Shown here: in pieces, positions 10,001 through 17,549 of the stretch
Layout: every line of letters begins with the position of its first letter
How positions within the stretch are numbered: the first letter of the stretch is position 1
Origin: Fusicatenibacter saccharivorans
GTDB lineage: Bacteria > Bacillota > Clostridia > Lachnospirales > Lachnospiraceae
Assembly: GCF_027667425.1 (NCBI RefSeq)
Contig: NZ_JAQEGR010000003.1
Location: 178,655-242,654 of the forward strand
Direction: 5' to 3'
Length of the DNA: 64,000 bases
Program-made: the position numbers and the translations under genes
Notes under the pieces: generated by a model
What the model was told of the DNA's origin: nothing
The model's input: the letters and a program-made list of their open reading frames with translations, nothing else
Databases searched by the model: none

Positions 10001-10845
10001 CCGAGCGTGATCCGGAGAAACAGACCGAGGACGACAAGAAAGCAGAAGATACCAATACCGCAGCAGCAGAGGATACCGCAGCAGCAACCGACGAGGAAGA
10101 AGCGGCAGCAGCATCCGATTCCAAAAAGACCAGCACTGAGAAAGCGAAAGATCTGACCGAAAAGACGAAAGAGCTGTACGAAGGCAATGTTGTCAAATAT
10201 CTGATTGTTCCGAAAGATGTTGAGATTCCGGCAGGACTGGACAAAGATATGATCGTGATCCAGCTTCCGGTTGAGAAAACATACGTAGCATCTGAGGATG
10301 CCCTGAAACTTCTCGATGAGCAGTTAGACGCAGCAGAGAGCATCAAAGCAGTCGGCATGGAGCAGAAAGACTGCCAGATCGAAAACATTGCAAAAGCAAT
10401 GGAAGACAAAAAAATCTCCTTCGACGGAGCATTCGATGATCTGGACTACAAAGCTCTGGTAAAAGACGAAATCGACTTTGCAATTCTTCCGTCTGAGTTC
10501 CTTCCGGGAAATGCAAAAGATGAGGAAGATGCTGATGCAGCCGACGAGACCGCAGATACCAAAGCTGAGGATCAGAAGGACGATAAAGACGATAAGACAA
10601 CGGATGAGAAAGCAGACGAAGACAAGACTCCGGAAGAACTTCTGAAAGAGGAAAATGAGCGTCTGTCCGACACCGCAGAGCGTCTGGCAACCCTGACCAT
10701 TCCGATGCTGGTTGACCGTTCCGCAGACGAGAAGACCGATCTTGCGAAAGCAGAGTGGCTGAAAGTCTACGGCGTGATCTTCGGATGCGAGGATCAGGCA
10801 AACGAGCTGTTCCAGCAGATGGTAAAGGCAGAAGAGAATAAATAA
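7075..10845 (+). CDS. Secreted NEAT-like multidomain protein ending in half of a substrate-binding protein
   Basis: This is a 1256-residue secreted protein. A signal peptide (residues 1-28, cut near VLA/D) is followed by a Glu/Thr/Pro-rich stretch to about residue 195. Three closely similar domains of about 110 residues (near 195-305, 480-600 and 615-730) each open with DG.Y and carry YDYLY or YNYLY in the middle. A divergent copy lies near 345-460 and a distinct one (DGVYTPDGFSF) near 802-905. Thr/Pro linkers (TPEPT) separate them. The beta-strand pattern resembles NEAT domains. From about 935 to the end the sequence matches the N-lobe and linker helix of the next gene's binding protein, but there is no C-lobe. 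There is no LPXTG, lipobox or C-terminal membrane segment. Its place under a cobalamin riboswitch and ahead of ABC genes suggests corrinoid capture; haem is the alternative. Confidence 0.75.
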   Translation: MKGNSSKFLALLLSASMIMSPTASVLADTQEKAAQTESSAAAEEALQSEETAETAEPETTPAETESSESTAETPAEEPTETPAAPAEDQTPAGSDETETPSADEDASEDTAEDTAKDGEETADTTEKEPEAADETSQDAEKETPAKEETKDAVKENTSPAAEQPKTEVKETTKNEASNTAEEKETKAAEAAKPADGEYETSAEATGSMFRVISSRLIVKDGKLKASILLSGTGYDYLYTGTAAEAAAADEKSWIAPTGSETYTDTKTGAEKTGYRFEIPVEELDKQMDVAVRSAKKKTWADKTVTIHSTAAIPTVTPEPTEPPAPSETPGDDSSETPVSVEAPVVKDNGQAFKMFLISEATMINKGDKLVLTLKTNNTSFDKLYFGNNDDLAKAPVIQGMQEANDGFSFAFEVDADKAGTTVPIVLGKKDGTWYTKQQLYFVIPGTKTPDVTPTPEPTVTPEPTETPAPTATPTPEPSKVPNGIYSGTAETGAQMFKVVAVELTVKDGDMKAKITLSGVAYDYLYMGTPEEAAAADKSAWIAGIGTADYTTDDGQTKTGMQYEIPVAALDQPLTVASHSEKRDKWYARTITIASASLKKTSDLPADETNKIADGIYEATAETGAAMFKVVKVKLTAKDGKMTALITLSGVGYNYLYLGTAADAAADESAWIASKGEGEYTLNGETKTGLQFEIPVEALDQGLAVAAHAVKSGKWFDRTITIASSSLKKTGDLPSDDSNDPKPTLVPTKTPTVSPSETPVVKPTSTPTPAPTQKPADTKPEQESKYESDLSGGTSKVDSATTLADGVYTPDGFSFSGGSGKVTISCSKITVTNGQAYATIAFSSPYYGYVKANGNKYMANVSGGSSIFTIPVELNKNNTIIGMTTRMSVAHEISYNIFISLAAAKKGGSTSSSTGFVKADGTISTISTDNSKLDTTAPEIMGLEYKAETKLAYAEYFKMYHYDEGITLLEIDMTKDTERDPEKQTEDDKKAEDTNTAAAEDTAAATDEEEAAAASDSKKTSTEKAKDLTEKTKELYEGNVVKYLIVPKDVEIPAGLDKDMIVIQLPVEKTYVASEDALKLLDEQLDAAESIKAVGMEQKDCQIENIAKAMEDKKISFDGAFDDLDYKALVKDEIDFAILPSEFLPGNAKDEEDADAADETADTKAEDQKDDKDDKTTDEKADEDKTPEELLKEENERLSDTAERLATLTIPMLVDRSADEKTDLAKAEWLKVYGVIFGCEDQANELFQQMVKAEENK

Positions 10846-10874
10846 GTACAATAATTTGCAGCAAAAAATGAGAA

Positions 10875-10908
10875 AGGGCTGCTGCCGTATGGCAGCGGCT
10901 TTTTCTTT
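10875..10908 (+). terminator. Intercistronic terminator/attenuator
   Basis: A nine-pair stem (GCTGCTGCC with GGCAGCGGC, loop GTAT) is followed by TTTTTCTTT in the 79-base gap between the surface-protein gene and the binding lipoprotein gene. It may reduce read-through so that the two are made at different levels. Confidence 0.75.
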
Positions 10909-10924
10909 CAGAAAGGAATATCAA

Positions 10925-12289
10925 ATGACAGGAAAAAACGAAAGAAAGCTGAAAAAATGGGCCGCACTTTTTCTTGCAGCAGCGATGTCACTGACGGCCT
11001 GCGGCAGCACCGCATCAACGGGAAGCAGCACATCGTCCGCGTCGGGCACTTCGACAGTTTCTGAGAGCAGCACATCCACAGCATCCGCAGCAGACGTTTC
11101 CGAAAGCCAGACGGAGAGCACATCCGTCTCGGAAAGTACGGCTGAAAGTGAAAGCACCTCCGAAGCCACTGCTGAGAGCAGCACCTCCGGGAGTGATACC
11201 GCATCCGCGGATGGTTTCGCAACGACAGACGATGTCAGCGACGCACCGGACATCACCGGAATCACCATCGAGAGCAAGATGGTCCTGAATTACGCCGAGT
11301 GCTTTAACGTATACTACTGCACAGACGGCTATAAACTGATCGATGTCAAAGACGGCGCGCAGTATCTGCTCGTCCCGGACGGAAAAGAGGCGCCGGATGA
11401 CCTCGATTCCGACGTAATTGTAATCCATCAGCCGCTGGAACGCATCTACATGGCAGCAACCTCTCCGATGGCGCTGTTCGATGCCATCGACTCCCTCGAT
11501 ACGATTCGTCTCTCCGGTGAAACCGCAGACAACTGGTACGTACAGGATGCCGTTGACGCGATGAATGCCGGAACGATGATCTTCGCCGGAAAATACAGTG
11601 AGCCGGATTACGAACTTCTGGTCAGTGAGAACTGTGATCTGGCCATTGAATCCACGATGATCCTCCATTCCCCGAAGGTACAGGAGATGATCGAGATGCT
11701 CGATATTCCGGTCTTCATCGACCGTTCCAGCTACGAATCCCAGCCTCTTGGCAGAACCGAATGGATCAAACTCTACGGTGCCATGCTGGACAAAGAGGAG
11801 GAGGCAGCCGACTTCTTTGCAAATCAGGCAAGTGTTGTGGAAAATCTGAAGGATTTCCAGAATACCGAAAAAACGGTCGCTTTCTTCTATATTAATACGA
11901 GCGGAGCTGCCGTTGTGCGGAACCCGGAGGACTATATTTCCAACATGATCGAGCTTGGCGGTGCGCGCAACGCCTTCCGTGATCTCCAGGACGACAGCGG
12001 AAAAACATCCGTGCCGATCACGATGGAGCAGTTCTACGATACGGCCGAAGATGCGGACTACCTGATCTACAACGCAAGCATCGATTCCACCGTCAAAACC
12101 CTGGACGACCTGCTGGCAAAGGATTCCATGTTTGCCGATTACAAAGCAGTCAAAGAGGGCAACGTCTGGACAACCGAGAAATCCATGTATCAGGCAACCG
12201 ATAAAATTGCACAGTTTACCAACGACATTAACCTTCTGGTAACGGGCGGCGATCCGGATCAGATGGTATTCTTAAGAAAATTATCCTGA
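10925..12289 (+). CDS. ABC transporter substrate-binding lipoprotein, probably for corrinoids
   Basis: This 454-residue lipoprotein has lipobox LTAC near residue 20 and a Ser/Thr-rich tether of about 80 residues. A two-lobed BtuF/FecB-type binding domain (class III, single connecting helix) follows. Recognisable parts are YLLVPDGKEAP and VIVIHQPLERIY in the N-lobe, VFIDRS.YESQPLGR.EW before the connecting helix, and AFFYIN with GARNAF in the C-lobe. The ATG at 10925 with an aaagga site is preferred over 10856. The permease starts directly after it. Binding-domain homology alone cannot separate cobalamin from haem or siderophores; the upstream riboswitch points to corrinoids. Confidence 0.85.
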   Translation: MTGKNERKLKKWAALFLAAAMSLTACGSTASTGSSTSSASGTSTVSESSTSTASAADVSESQTESTSVSESTAESESTSEATAESSTSGSDTASADGFATTDDVSDAPDITGITIESKMVLNYAECFNVYYCTDGYKLIDVKDGAQYLLVPDGKEAPDDLDSDVIVIHQPLERIYMAATSPMALFDAIDSLDTIRLSGETADNWYVQDAVDAMNAGTMIFAGKYSEPDYELLVSENCDLAIESTMILHSPKVQEMIEMLDIPVFIDRSSYESQPLGRTEWIKLYGAMLDKEEEAADFFANQASVVENLKDFQNTEKTVAFFYINTSGAAVVRNPEDYISNMIELGGARNAFRDLQDDSGKTSVPITMEQFYDTAEDADYLIYNASIDSTVKTLDDLLAKDSMFADYKAVKEGNVWTTEKSMYQATDKIAQFTNDINLLVTGGDPDQMVFLRKLS

Positions 12290-12300
12290 TGGAGGAACGT

Positions 12301-13362
12301 ATGTCAGAGAAAAAAAATATGACAGGAAAAGAGAACAGTTTCCATATGGAAAACTTCCGGCGCCGTTCGCGGTATGCCGCTGTGTTCCTGGTGCTGATTC
12401 TGGCGTTCGCCGCCATCACCGTGCTGAATATCAATTCCGGAAACGTAAATATTTCGATTCCGGAAATTTTCCGGATTCTGCTGCGGCGGACCGGAGAGGG
12501 GAAAGCGTACAATATTATCTGGAAAATCCGCCTTCCGCGTATTCTGATGGCGGCAATCCTAGGCGGTGCTCTGTCCCTGTCGGGCTTCCTTTTACAGACT
12601 TTCTTTGAAAACCCGATTGCCGGTCCGTTTGTTCTTGGAATTTCCTCGGGAGCCAAAATGGTCGTGGCGCTGACCATGATCTTTTATCTGGAGCGGGCGC
12701 GCAATATCACATCTTACACGATGATTGTTGCAGCATTCTTAGGATCCCTTCTCTCCGTCAGCTTCATTCTGCTGATGTCCCGGCGGATCAAAAATATGGC
12801 AGGACTTCTCGTCGGCGGTATTATGATCGGTTACATCTGCTCGGCGGTCACGGATTTTGTTGTCACCTTCGCGGAGGATTCCGATATCGTCAACCTCCAC
12901 GGCTGGTCACAGGGAAGCTTCTCCGGCATGAGCTGGAGCAACGTAGCGATCTCTGCGGCTGTGATCGGCATCACCTTTGTCATCACGTTCCTGATGGCAA
13001 AACCGATCGGTGCATATCAGCTCGGTGAGGCGTATGCGCAGAGCATGGGTGTCAACATCAAAGTATTCCGCATCGCGCTGATTCTGCTTTCGAGTATTCT
13101 CTCCGCATGCGTCACCGCATTTGCCGGTCCGATTTCGTTTGTCGGCATTGCCGTCCCGTTCCTCGTTAAACAGAGCCTCGGCACATCGCGTCCGCTCGTC
13201 GTAATCCCGGGAACGTTCCTCGGCGGAGCCGTCTTCTGTATGATGTGCGACCTGATCGCGCGTATGGCGTTTGCACCGCTGGAGCTGTCCATCAGTACGG
13301 TCACATCGATCTTTGGTGCGCCGGTCGTCATTTTCATGATGCTGCGCCGGAAAAGGGGGTAA
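12301..13362 (+). CDS. BtuC/FecCD-family ABC permease
   Basis: This 353-residue membrane protein has about ten hydrophobic segments and family hallmarks: RLPRILMAAILGGALSLSG near the N-terminus, a GPFVLGISSGA loop, and PISFVGIAVPFLVK near the C-terminal third. It should form the import channel with the ATPase encoded seven bases downstream. An ATG at 12289 overlaps the previous stop, but the ATG at 12301 has GGAGGA four bases ahead and is preferred. The ligand is inferred from the operon's cobalamin riboswitch. Confidence 0.92.
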   Translation: MSEKKNMTGKENSFHMENFRRRSRYAAVFLVLILAFAAITVLNINSGNVNISIPEIFRILLRRTGEGKAYNIIWKIRLPRILMAAILGGALSLSGFLLQTFFENPIAGPFVLGISSGAKMVVALTMIFYLERARNITSYTMIVAAFLGSLLSVSFILLMSRRIKNMAGLLVGGIMIGYICSAVTDFVVTFAEDSDIVNLHGWSQGSFSGMSWSNVAISAAVIGITFVITFLMAKPIGAYQLGEAYAQSMGVNIKVFRIALILLSSILSACVTAFAGPISFVGIAVPFLVKQSLGTSRPLVVIPGTFLGGAVFCMMCDLIARMAFAPLELSISTVTSIFGAPVVIFMMLRRKRG

Positions 13363-13368
13363 GAGAAT

Positions 13369-14466
13369 ATGAATGAATATTATTTTCATCTGGACCACCT
13401 GACGGTCGGCTATGATAAGAAGCCGCTGATCAAAGATATCTGCATCGGCATCGAAAAAGGCGAGATCGTTACGCTGATCGGACCGAACGGTTCCGGTAAA
13501 TCAACGATTCTGAAAAGCATCACCCGCCAGTTAAAGCTGGTCGGCGGAAATGTGGAGTTTGACGGGAAAAACCTGCATGAGCTTTCGTTCCGCGAGTTGT
13601 CCACGAAGATGGCTGTTGTGCTGACGGAGCGCATGAAGCCGGAGCTGATGACCTGCCACGATATCGTGGCAACGGGCCGCTATCCGTACACCGGACGGCT
13701 CGGCATGCTGACCCGCGAGGATGAGGAGAAGGTCGAGAAGGCGATGCGCGCCGTTCATGCCGAAGAGCTCGGCGGCCGCGATTTCAACGCCATCAGCGAC
13801 GGCCAGCGCCAGAGAGTGCTTCTTGCGCGTGCGATCTGTCAGGAGCCGGAGGTCATCATCCTCGACGAGCCAACTTCTTTCCTCGATATCCGCCACAAGC
13901 TGGAACTGCTCGCGATTCTGCGCCGCATGGCAAAGGAGAAGGGCATCACCGTCATCATGTCGCTGCATGAGATCGATCTGGCACAGAAAATTTCAGATAA
14001 GATCATCTGCGTCAAGGGCGATGCTATTTCCCATTTCGGCGCACCGGAGACAATTTTCCGCGAGGATATCATCCGCGAACTGTACGAGATTGACAATGGT
14101 TCGTTTGACCCGTGCTTCGGAAGCATCGAGCTGCCGCGGCCGGAGGGAACACCGCGCGTCTTTGTCCTCGCAGGCGGCGGAACGGGAATCCTGGTGTTCC
14201 GGAAACTGCAGAAGGAAAATGTCCCGTTTGCGGCAGGCGTCCTGTATACGAACGATATCGATTACCAGCTCGCCCGCATTCTGGCGATGGAGACGGTAAC
14301 CGAAGCACCGTTCCAGGAGATCAGCGACGAGGCATTTGCCCGCGCCTGCGAGCTGATGAAGAGCTGTGAACGTGTCATCGACACCGGCGTCCCGGTGGGC
14401 ATGTGCAACCGCCGGATCGAAGAGCTGAGGGCAGAAGCAAAGCGGCTTGGAAAGCTGGCAGAGTAA
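13369..14466 (+). CDS. ABC ATPase of the corrinoid-type importer, with C-terminal extra domain
   Basis: This 365-residue protein has Walker A GPNGSGKST near residue 39, signature SDGQRQR near 143, Walker B VIILDEPTS near 163 and switch histidine MSLHE near 200. This is a BtuD/FecE-type ATPase of about 255 residues. An added domain of about 110 residues starts at RVFVLAGGGTG and continues with LYTNDIDYQLA and DTGVPVGMCN, suggesting a Rossmann-like fold. I recall similar tails on cobalamin-type ATPases of anaerobes, but their role is not known to me. It closes the riboswitch operon and is followed by a terminator. Confidence 0.9.
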   Translation: MNEYYFHLDHLTVGYDKKPLIKDICIGIEKGEIVTLIGPNGSGKSTILKSITRQLKLVGGNVEFDGKNLHELSFRELSTKMAVVLTERMKPELMTCHDIVATGRYPYTGRLGMLTREDEEKVEKAMRAVHAEELGGRDFNAISDGQRQRVLLARAICQEPEVIILDEPTSFLDIRHKLELLAILRRMAKEKGITVIMSLHEIDLAQKISDKIICVKGDAISHFGAPETIFREDIIRELYEIDNGSFDPCFGSIELPRPEGTPRVFVLAGGGTGILVFRKLQKENVPFAAGVLYTNDIDYQLARILAMETVTEAPFQEISDEAFARACELMKSCERVIDTGVPVGMCNRRIEELRAEAKRLGKLAE

Positions 14467-14485
14467 AACAAAGAAAAATCCAATC

Positions 14486-14542
14486 AAAATCTCCTGTCTG
14501 GGAACGAAACAATCGTTTTCCGAACAGGAGATTTTCTTTTTG
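14486..14542 (+). terminator. Terminator of the corrinoid-import operon
   Basis: A 12-base outer stem (AAAATCTCCTGT with ACAGGAGATTTT) encloses an inner GAACGA/TCGTTTTC pairing and is followed by CTTTTT. Confidence 0.85.
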
Positions 14543-14756
14543 CAGCCATTGTAAAAACAGCAAAAGAACACGAAAAATGTAATATTAAATTGTACGAAAA
14601 ATTCACACAATTCAAGTCAAAAACCAACAGAGATTGACACTTAAAAAGTCAAGTGCTTTATAAAATCTTTTGGCGAAATAACGGTTTTCTCTGTTATGAC
14701 CAAAACACGCGTTCTGATTTCGCAAGATTTAAACACATGCTTTCCACACCGTTTTT

Positions 14757-14869
14757 CGTGGATAATGTGGATAACTCGGTGTATAACTTGTTTTTAGGCA
14801 TGTTTTCGGTGGTTAACTATGTGGATAACTTGTGGACGGGATGTTTATAAAATTGGCCCGTGTGGAAAA
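14757..14869. other. Cluster of DnaA boxes in a non-coding convergent gap
   Basis: Two perfect DnaA boxes (TGTGGATAA, the complement of TTATCCACA) lie at 14766-14774 and 14820-14828. One-mismatch boxes lie at 14757-14765, 14778-14786 (TTATACACC on the minus strand) and 14861-14869 (TTTTCCACA). A two-mismatch copy is at 14808-14816. All point the same way. The stretch 14543-14969 holds no convincing gene and sits between two convergent genes, so the boxes are not a promoter operator. It could be an origin component, a DnaA-titration site or a reactivation site. Confidence 0.7.
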
Positions 14870-14969
14870 AACCCGGTTTCTTTGTGCAATTTCGACAAAA
14901 GAGGTTTTAAAGTTTTATACGACTGATATGAAAGGTTTTTCAGATTTCAGAAACTACGGAAAAACAGAA

Positions 14970-15013
14970 AAAAGCAGGCAGTTCTCCGTACAATACGAAG
15001 AATGCCTGCTTTT
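14970..15013. terminator. Terminator for trxB (minus strand)
   Basis: An 11-base perfect stem (AAAAGCAGGCA with TGCCTGCTTTT) carries A and T runs on both sides, so it can act in both directions. Confidence 0.8.
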
Positions 15014-15038
15014 GCTGTATTCTATTCGAAAGAAGCCA

Positions 15039-15959
15039 TCAGTGGCTGATCAGATATTTCTCTACCGAAGTCACACAGTTCGCGCCGTCGGCGGCTGCCG
15101 TGATGATCTGACGGAGCTGCTTCGTGCGGACATCGCCTGCGGCGAACACGCCCGGCACGCTCGTCACACCGTCTTCGCCGGCTTTGATGTAGCCAGCCTC
15201 ATCGGTTTCTACGGTGCCTGCGATCAGTGCGGAGACCGGAACGATACCGACGGCAATAAACACGCCGTCTACCGTGATCATACCGGCTTCTCCTGCCTTT
15301 TTGTTCGTTACCTTCACGCCGGACACCATCTCGTTTCCCTCGATGGAATCCACAACCGTATCCCACACCATTTCCACATTCGGCAGTGCCAGCAGTGCAT
15401 CCTGGAGAACACCGGCTGCCCGCAGTTCATCGCGGCGGTGGATCACGTAAACCTTTTTGCACGTTCTGGCAAGGAAAATCGCATCCTCCACGGCGACATC
15501 GCCGCCGCCGATAACGGCAACGGTTTTGTCTTTGAAAAATGCGCCGTCACACGTTGCACAGTAAGAGACGCCCATGCCGGAGAGTTCCTTTTCACCAGGT
15601 ACATTTAACGCGCGGTGCTCCGCACCGGTTGCAAGAATGACCGTTCTGGCATGATACTCATTTTTTCTCGTGCGGACAATCTTGATCTCTTCGTCAAGAA
15701 CAAGCTCCTTCACACGCTCGCGGGAAAATTCCGCGCCCATTTTTTCAGCGTGTGCGCGCAGCGTGCTTCCGAGATCCATGCCGCTGATGCCCGGAAGGCC
15801 GGGATAGTTGTCTACTTCATAGGTATTCAGCACCTGGCCGCCGCTTGCAAAGTTTGCCTCAATCGTAAGAGAGGAGAGCTTTGCGCGTTTCGCATAAATC
15901 GCGGCAGAAAGACCCGCCGGGCCGGAGCCGATGATGATAACGTCGTATAAGTTTTCCAT
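15039..15959 (-). CDS. trxB: Thioredoxin reductase
   Basis: This 306-residue flavoprotein reduces thioredoxin with NADPH. The FAD loop GSGPAG is at residues 11-16, the redox-active CATC at 134-137, the nucleotide loop GGGDVAVEDA near 155, and the FAD-contacting GVFAAGDVR near 275. Length and order are those of low-molecular-weight bacterial TrxB. The start has a gagga site. A lipoprotein gene lies about 60 bases upstream on the same strand, so the two may be co-transcribed. No thioredoxin gene is adjacent. Confidence 0.96.
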   Translation of the reverse strand: MENLYDVIIIGSGPAGLSAAIYAKRAKLSSLTIEANFASGGQVLNTYEVDNYPGLPGISGMDLGSTLRAHAEKMGAEFSRERVKELVLDEEIKIVRTRKNEYHARTVILATGAEHRALNVPGEKELSGMGVSYCATCDGAFFKDKTVAVIGGGDVAVEDAIFLARTCKKVYVIHRRDELRAAGVLQDALLALPNVEMVWDTVVDSIEGNEMVSGVKVTNKKAGEAGMITVDGVFIAVGIVPVSALIAGTVETDEAGYIKAGEDGVTSVPGVFAAGDVRTKQLRQIITAAADGANCVTSVEKYLISH

Positions 15960-16018
15960 AAAAATCCTCGTTTTCGTCTGTAGTAAGCTGCCATGCAGCC
16001 ATTTTTCTGAAAGTATCG

Positions 16019-17344
16019 TTACGGAGCCGGTGTTTCGGACGGTTCCTGACTGTCGGAAACGGAAGATGAATCTTCCGCGGAAGTTTTTTTGGCTTCTTCT
16101 TCCGGCGCTTCCGGCTGGTTGTGAACCACCTTGATGCTGCGTACCAGCTTCAGATCGTTGTCGATGCCGATTTCAGTGTAGTCCAGCTTTTCGTCATCAC
16201 TATAGAATGTGTAGAGTGTCAGGTTACTATCCTCTTTTTCCGTTTTTTCTGATTTGGCATCCCCTGCCTTCGCCAGAAAATCGCTCTCGGAAGTGCCGAG
16301 CGTGATGCCGTTTGTGATTGAAATCGGAATCTTTGTCGTATCGAGATCGCCGTACAGCGAAGTAACAAAACAGTTGCGCACTGTCGTCGCCTCCGCGCCG
16401 TAATTATGTACGGTGCAGTAAAGCTTCTGACCGCCCTTTTCCAGCGTGACGTAGCCGTATTTTCCGTTTAAAACGGCCGTATCGGACTCTTTCGTATTGA
16501 CGGTCCAGTCGTGGTCCAGAAGTTCACTGACCGGAACGGGAAGATGATAGAGTACATCGTCAAAGCGGACGGTCCAGTCGTTGATTTCAATGCTGTCGGC
16601 TTCCGGTGCCTGGTAGGCCTCCACTTCCGGTGTTGTGGCATCGCTGACACCATCGAGCGCTTCTGCATCAGCCGTGGTCGTAAAGTTCTGCATATCGAGG
16701 GAATACAGAATTCCCGTTTTGTTATCGAAGCCGAGCGTGATCGTCTGGTACAGCCCGTACTCATACGTGAACTGCACAGAGGTATCGGTCTCATAACGGT
16801 CCTTTGGCGCACCGTAGATGCTTTCCGCATCCTCCATCAGCGACTGCTGCAGAGTGACGCCGTTCGGCAGGCCGACATAGATATTCTGGCCCTCAGCGGT
16901 CGAGGTGTCGATGTGAATGCCTCCGATCAGGCATTCCGCCACTGGCTTTGCCGTGGTATCCGGATTGGCAATATCGACGGTAATCTGGTTTCCGTCCTTT
17001 TCAAAACTTTCGCCCTCTGAGAAGGATTCCGGCTGGATTTCCTTCGTGTCGTCGCCGCTGTAGACCCAGCCAAGCGCTGTAAAATCCGCGTAGGATTCCG
17101 GAATTTCGTATGTATCGCCCCAGATGGCAAGCTGAAAACTGTTCAGGTTCTTCGAGAGATCCACATCGTATTCCGGAATCTCATCGGAATCGCCGGAGGC
17201 CGCCAGATTGTCTTCGGGGTCGTCATCGTCGGTACTCTGACTGATGGTTGTGATCGGAATCGTTTCTGTTTTCTTTCCGCAGCCGCTCGTTCCCACGAGG
17301 AAAGCGGCAAATACTGCTGTTAAAACCCAACGGTATTTTTTCAT
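16019..17344 (-). CDS. Lipoprotein of unknown function
   Basis: This 441-residue predicted lipoprotein has lipobox GTSGC near residue 22, followed by an acidic linker with DDDDPEDN and two similar-looking globular halves. Both halves contain the pattern 'YG/Y-TLG-DNK' and a threshold-type phrase (GVTLQQSLMEDAESIYG; GITLGTSESDFLAKAGDA), which suggests an internal duplication. The C-terminus is acidic and low in complexity. The ATG at 17344 with a GAGGAGG site is chosen over a TTG one codon upstream. I do not recognise a functional family. It is probably co-transcribed with trxB. Confidence 0.75.
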   Translation of the reverse strand: MKKYRWVLTAVFAAFLVGTSGCGKKTETIPITTISQSTDDDDPEDNLAASGDSDEIPEYDVDLSKNLNSFQLAIWGDTYEIPESYADFTALGWVYSGDDTKEIQPESFSEGESFEKDGNQITVDIANPDTTAKPVAECLIGGIHIDTSTAEGQNIYVGLPNGVTLQQSLMEDAESIYGAPKDRYETDTSVQFTYEYGLYQTITLGFDNKTGILYSLDMQNFTTTADAEALDGVSDATTPEVEAYQAPEADSIEINDWTVRFDDVLYHLPVPVSELLDHDWTVNTKESDTAVLNGKYGYVTLEKGGQKLYCTVHNYGAEATTVRNCFVTSLYGDLDTTKIPISITNGITLGTSESDFLAKAGDAKSEKTEKEDSNLTLYTFYSDDEKLDYTEIGIDNDLKLVRSIKVVHNQPEAPEEEAKKTSAEDSSSVSDSQEPSETPAP

Positions 17345-17549
17345 CAAAACCTCCTCATAATAAATGGTTAAAAATATTTGAAAGTTACTTCATGTAGGTA
17401 ACGATATCAGTTCCCCCTATTCTATCACATTCCGCTTCGTTTTCCAATGTCTGAAGCGGATTTGAGAAAAATGGTTTTTCAAACGCGCGGTACGGAATAC
17501 ATATTTAGTAAGGAACTGGAAAGGGCAGAAGTCTGGGAGGAGGCTGTGT

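Noticed and set aside
14653..14850. 65-codon plus-strand frame in the DnaA-box gap
   Set aside because: Its repeated VDN words come directly from the repeated TGTGGATAA boxes, and there is no ribosome site; non-coding function explains it better.
14543..14969. Idea of an integrated plasmid origin
   Set aside because: No replication-initiator, partition or mobilisation gene is nearby; only the boxes support it.
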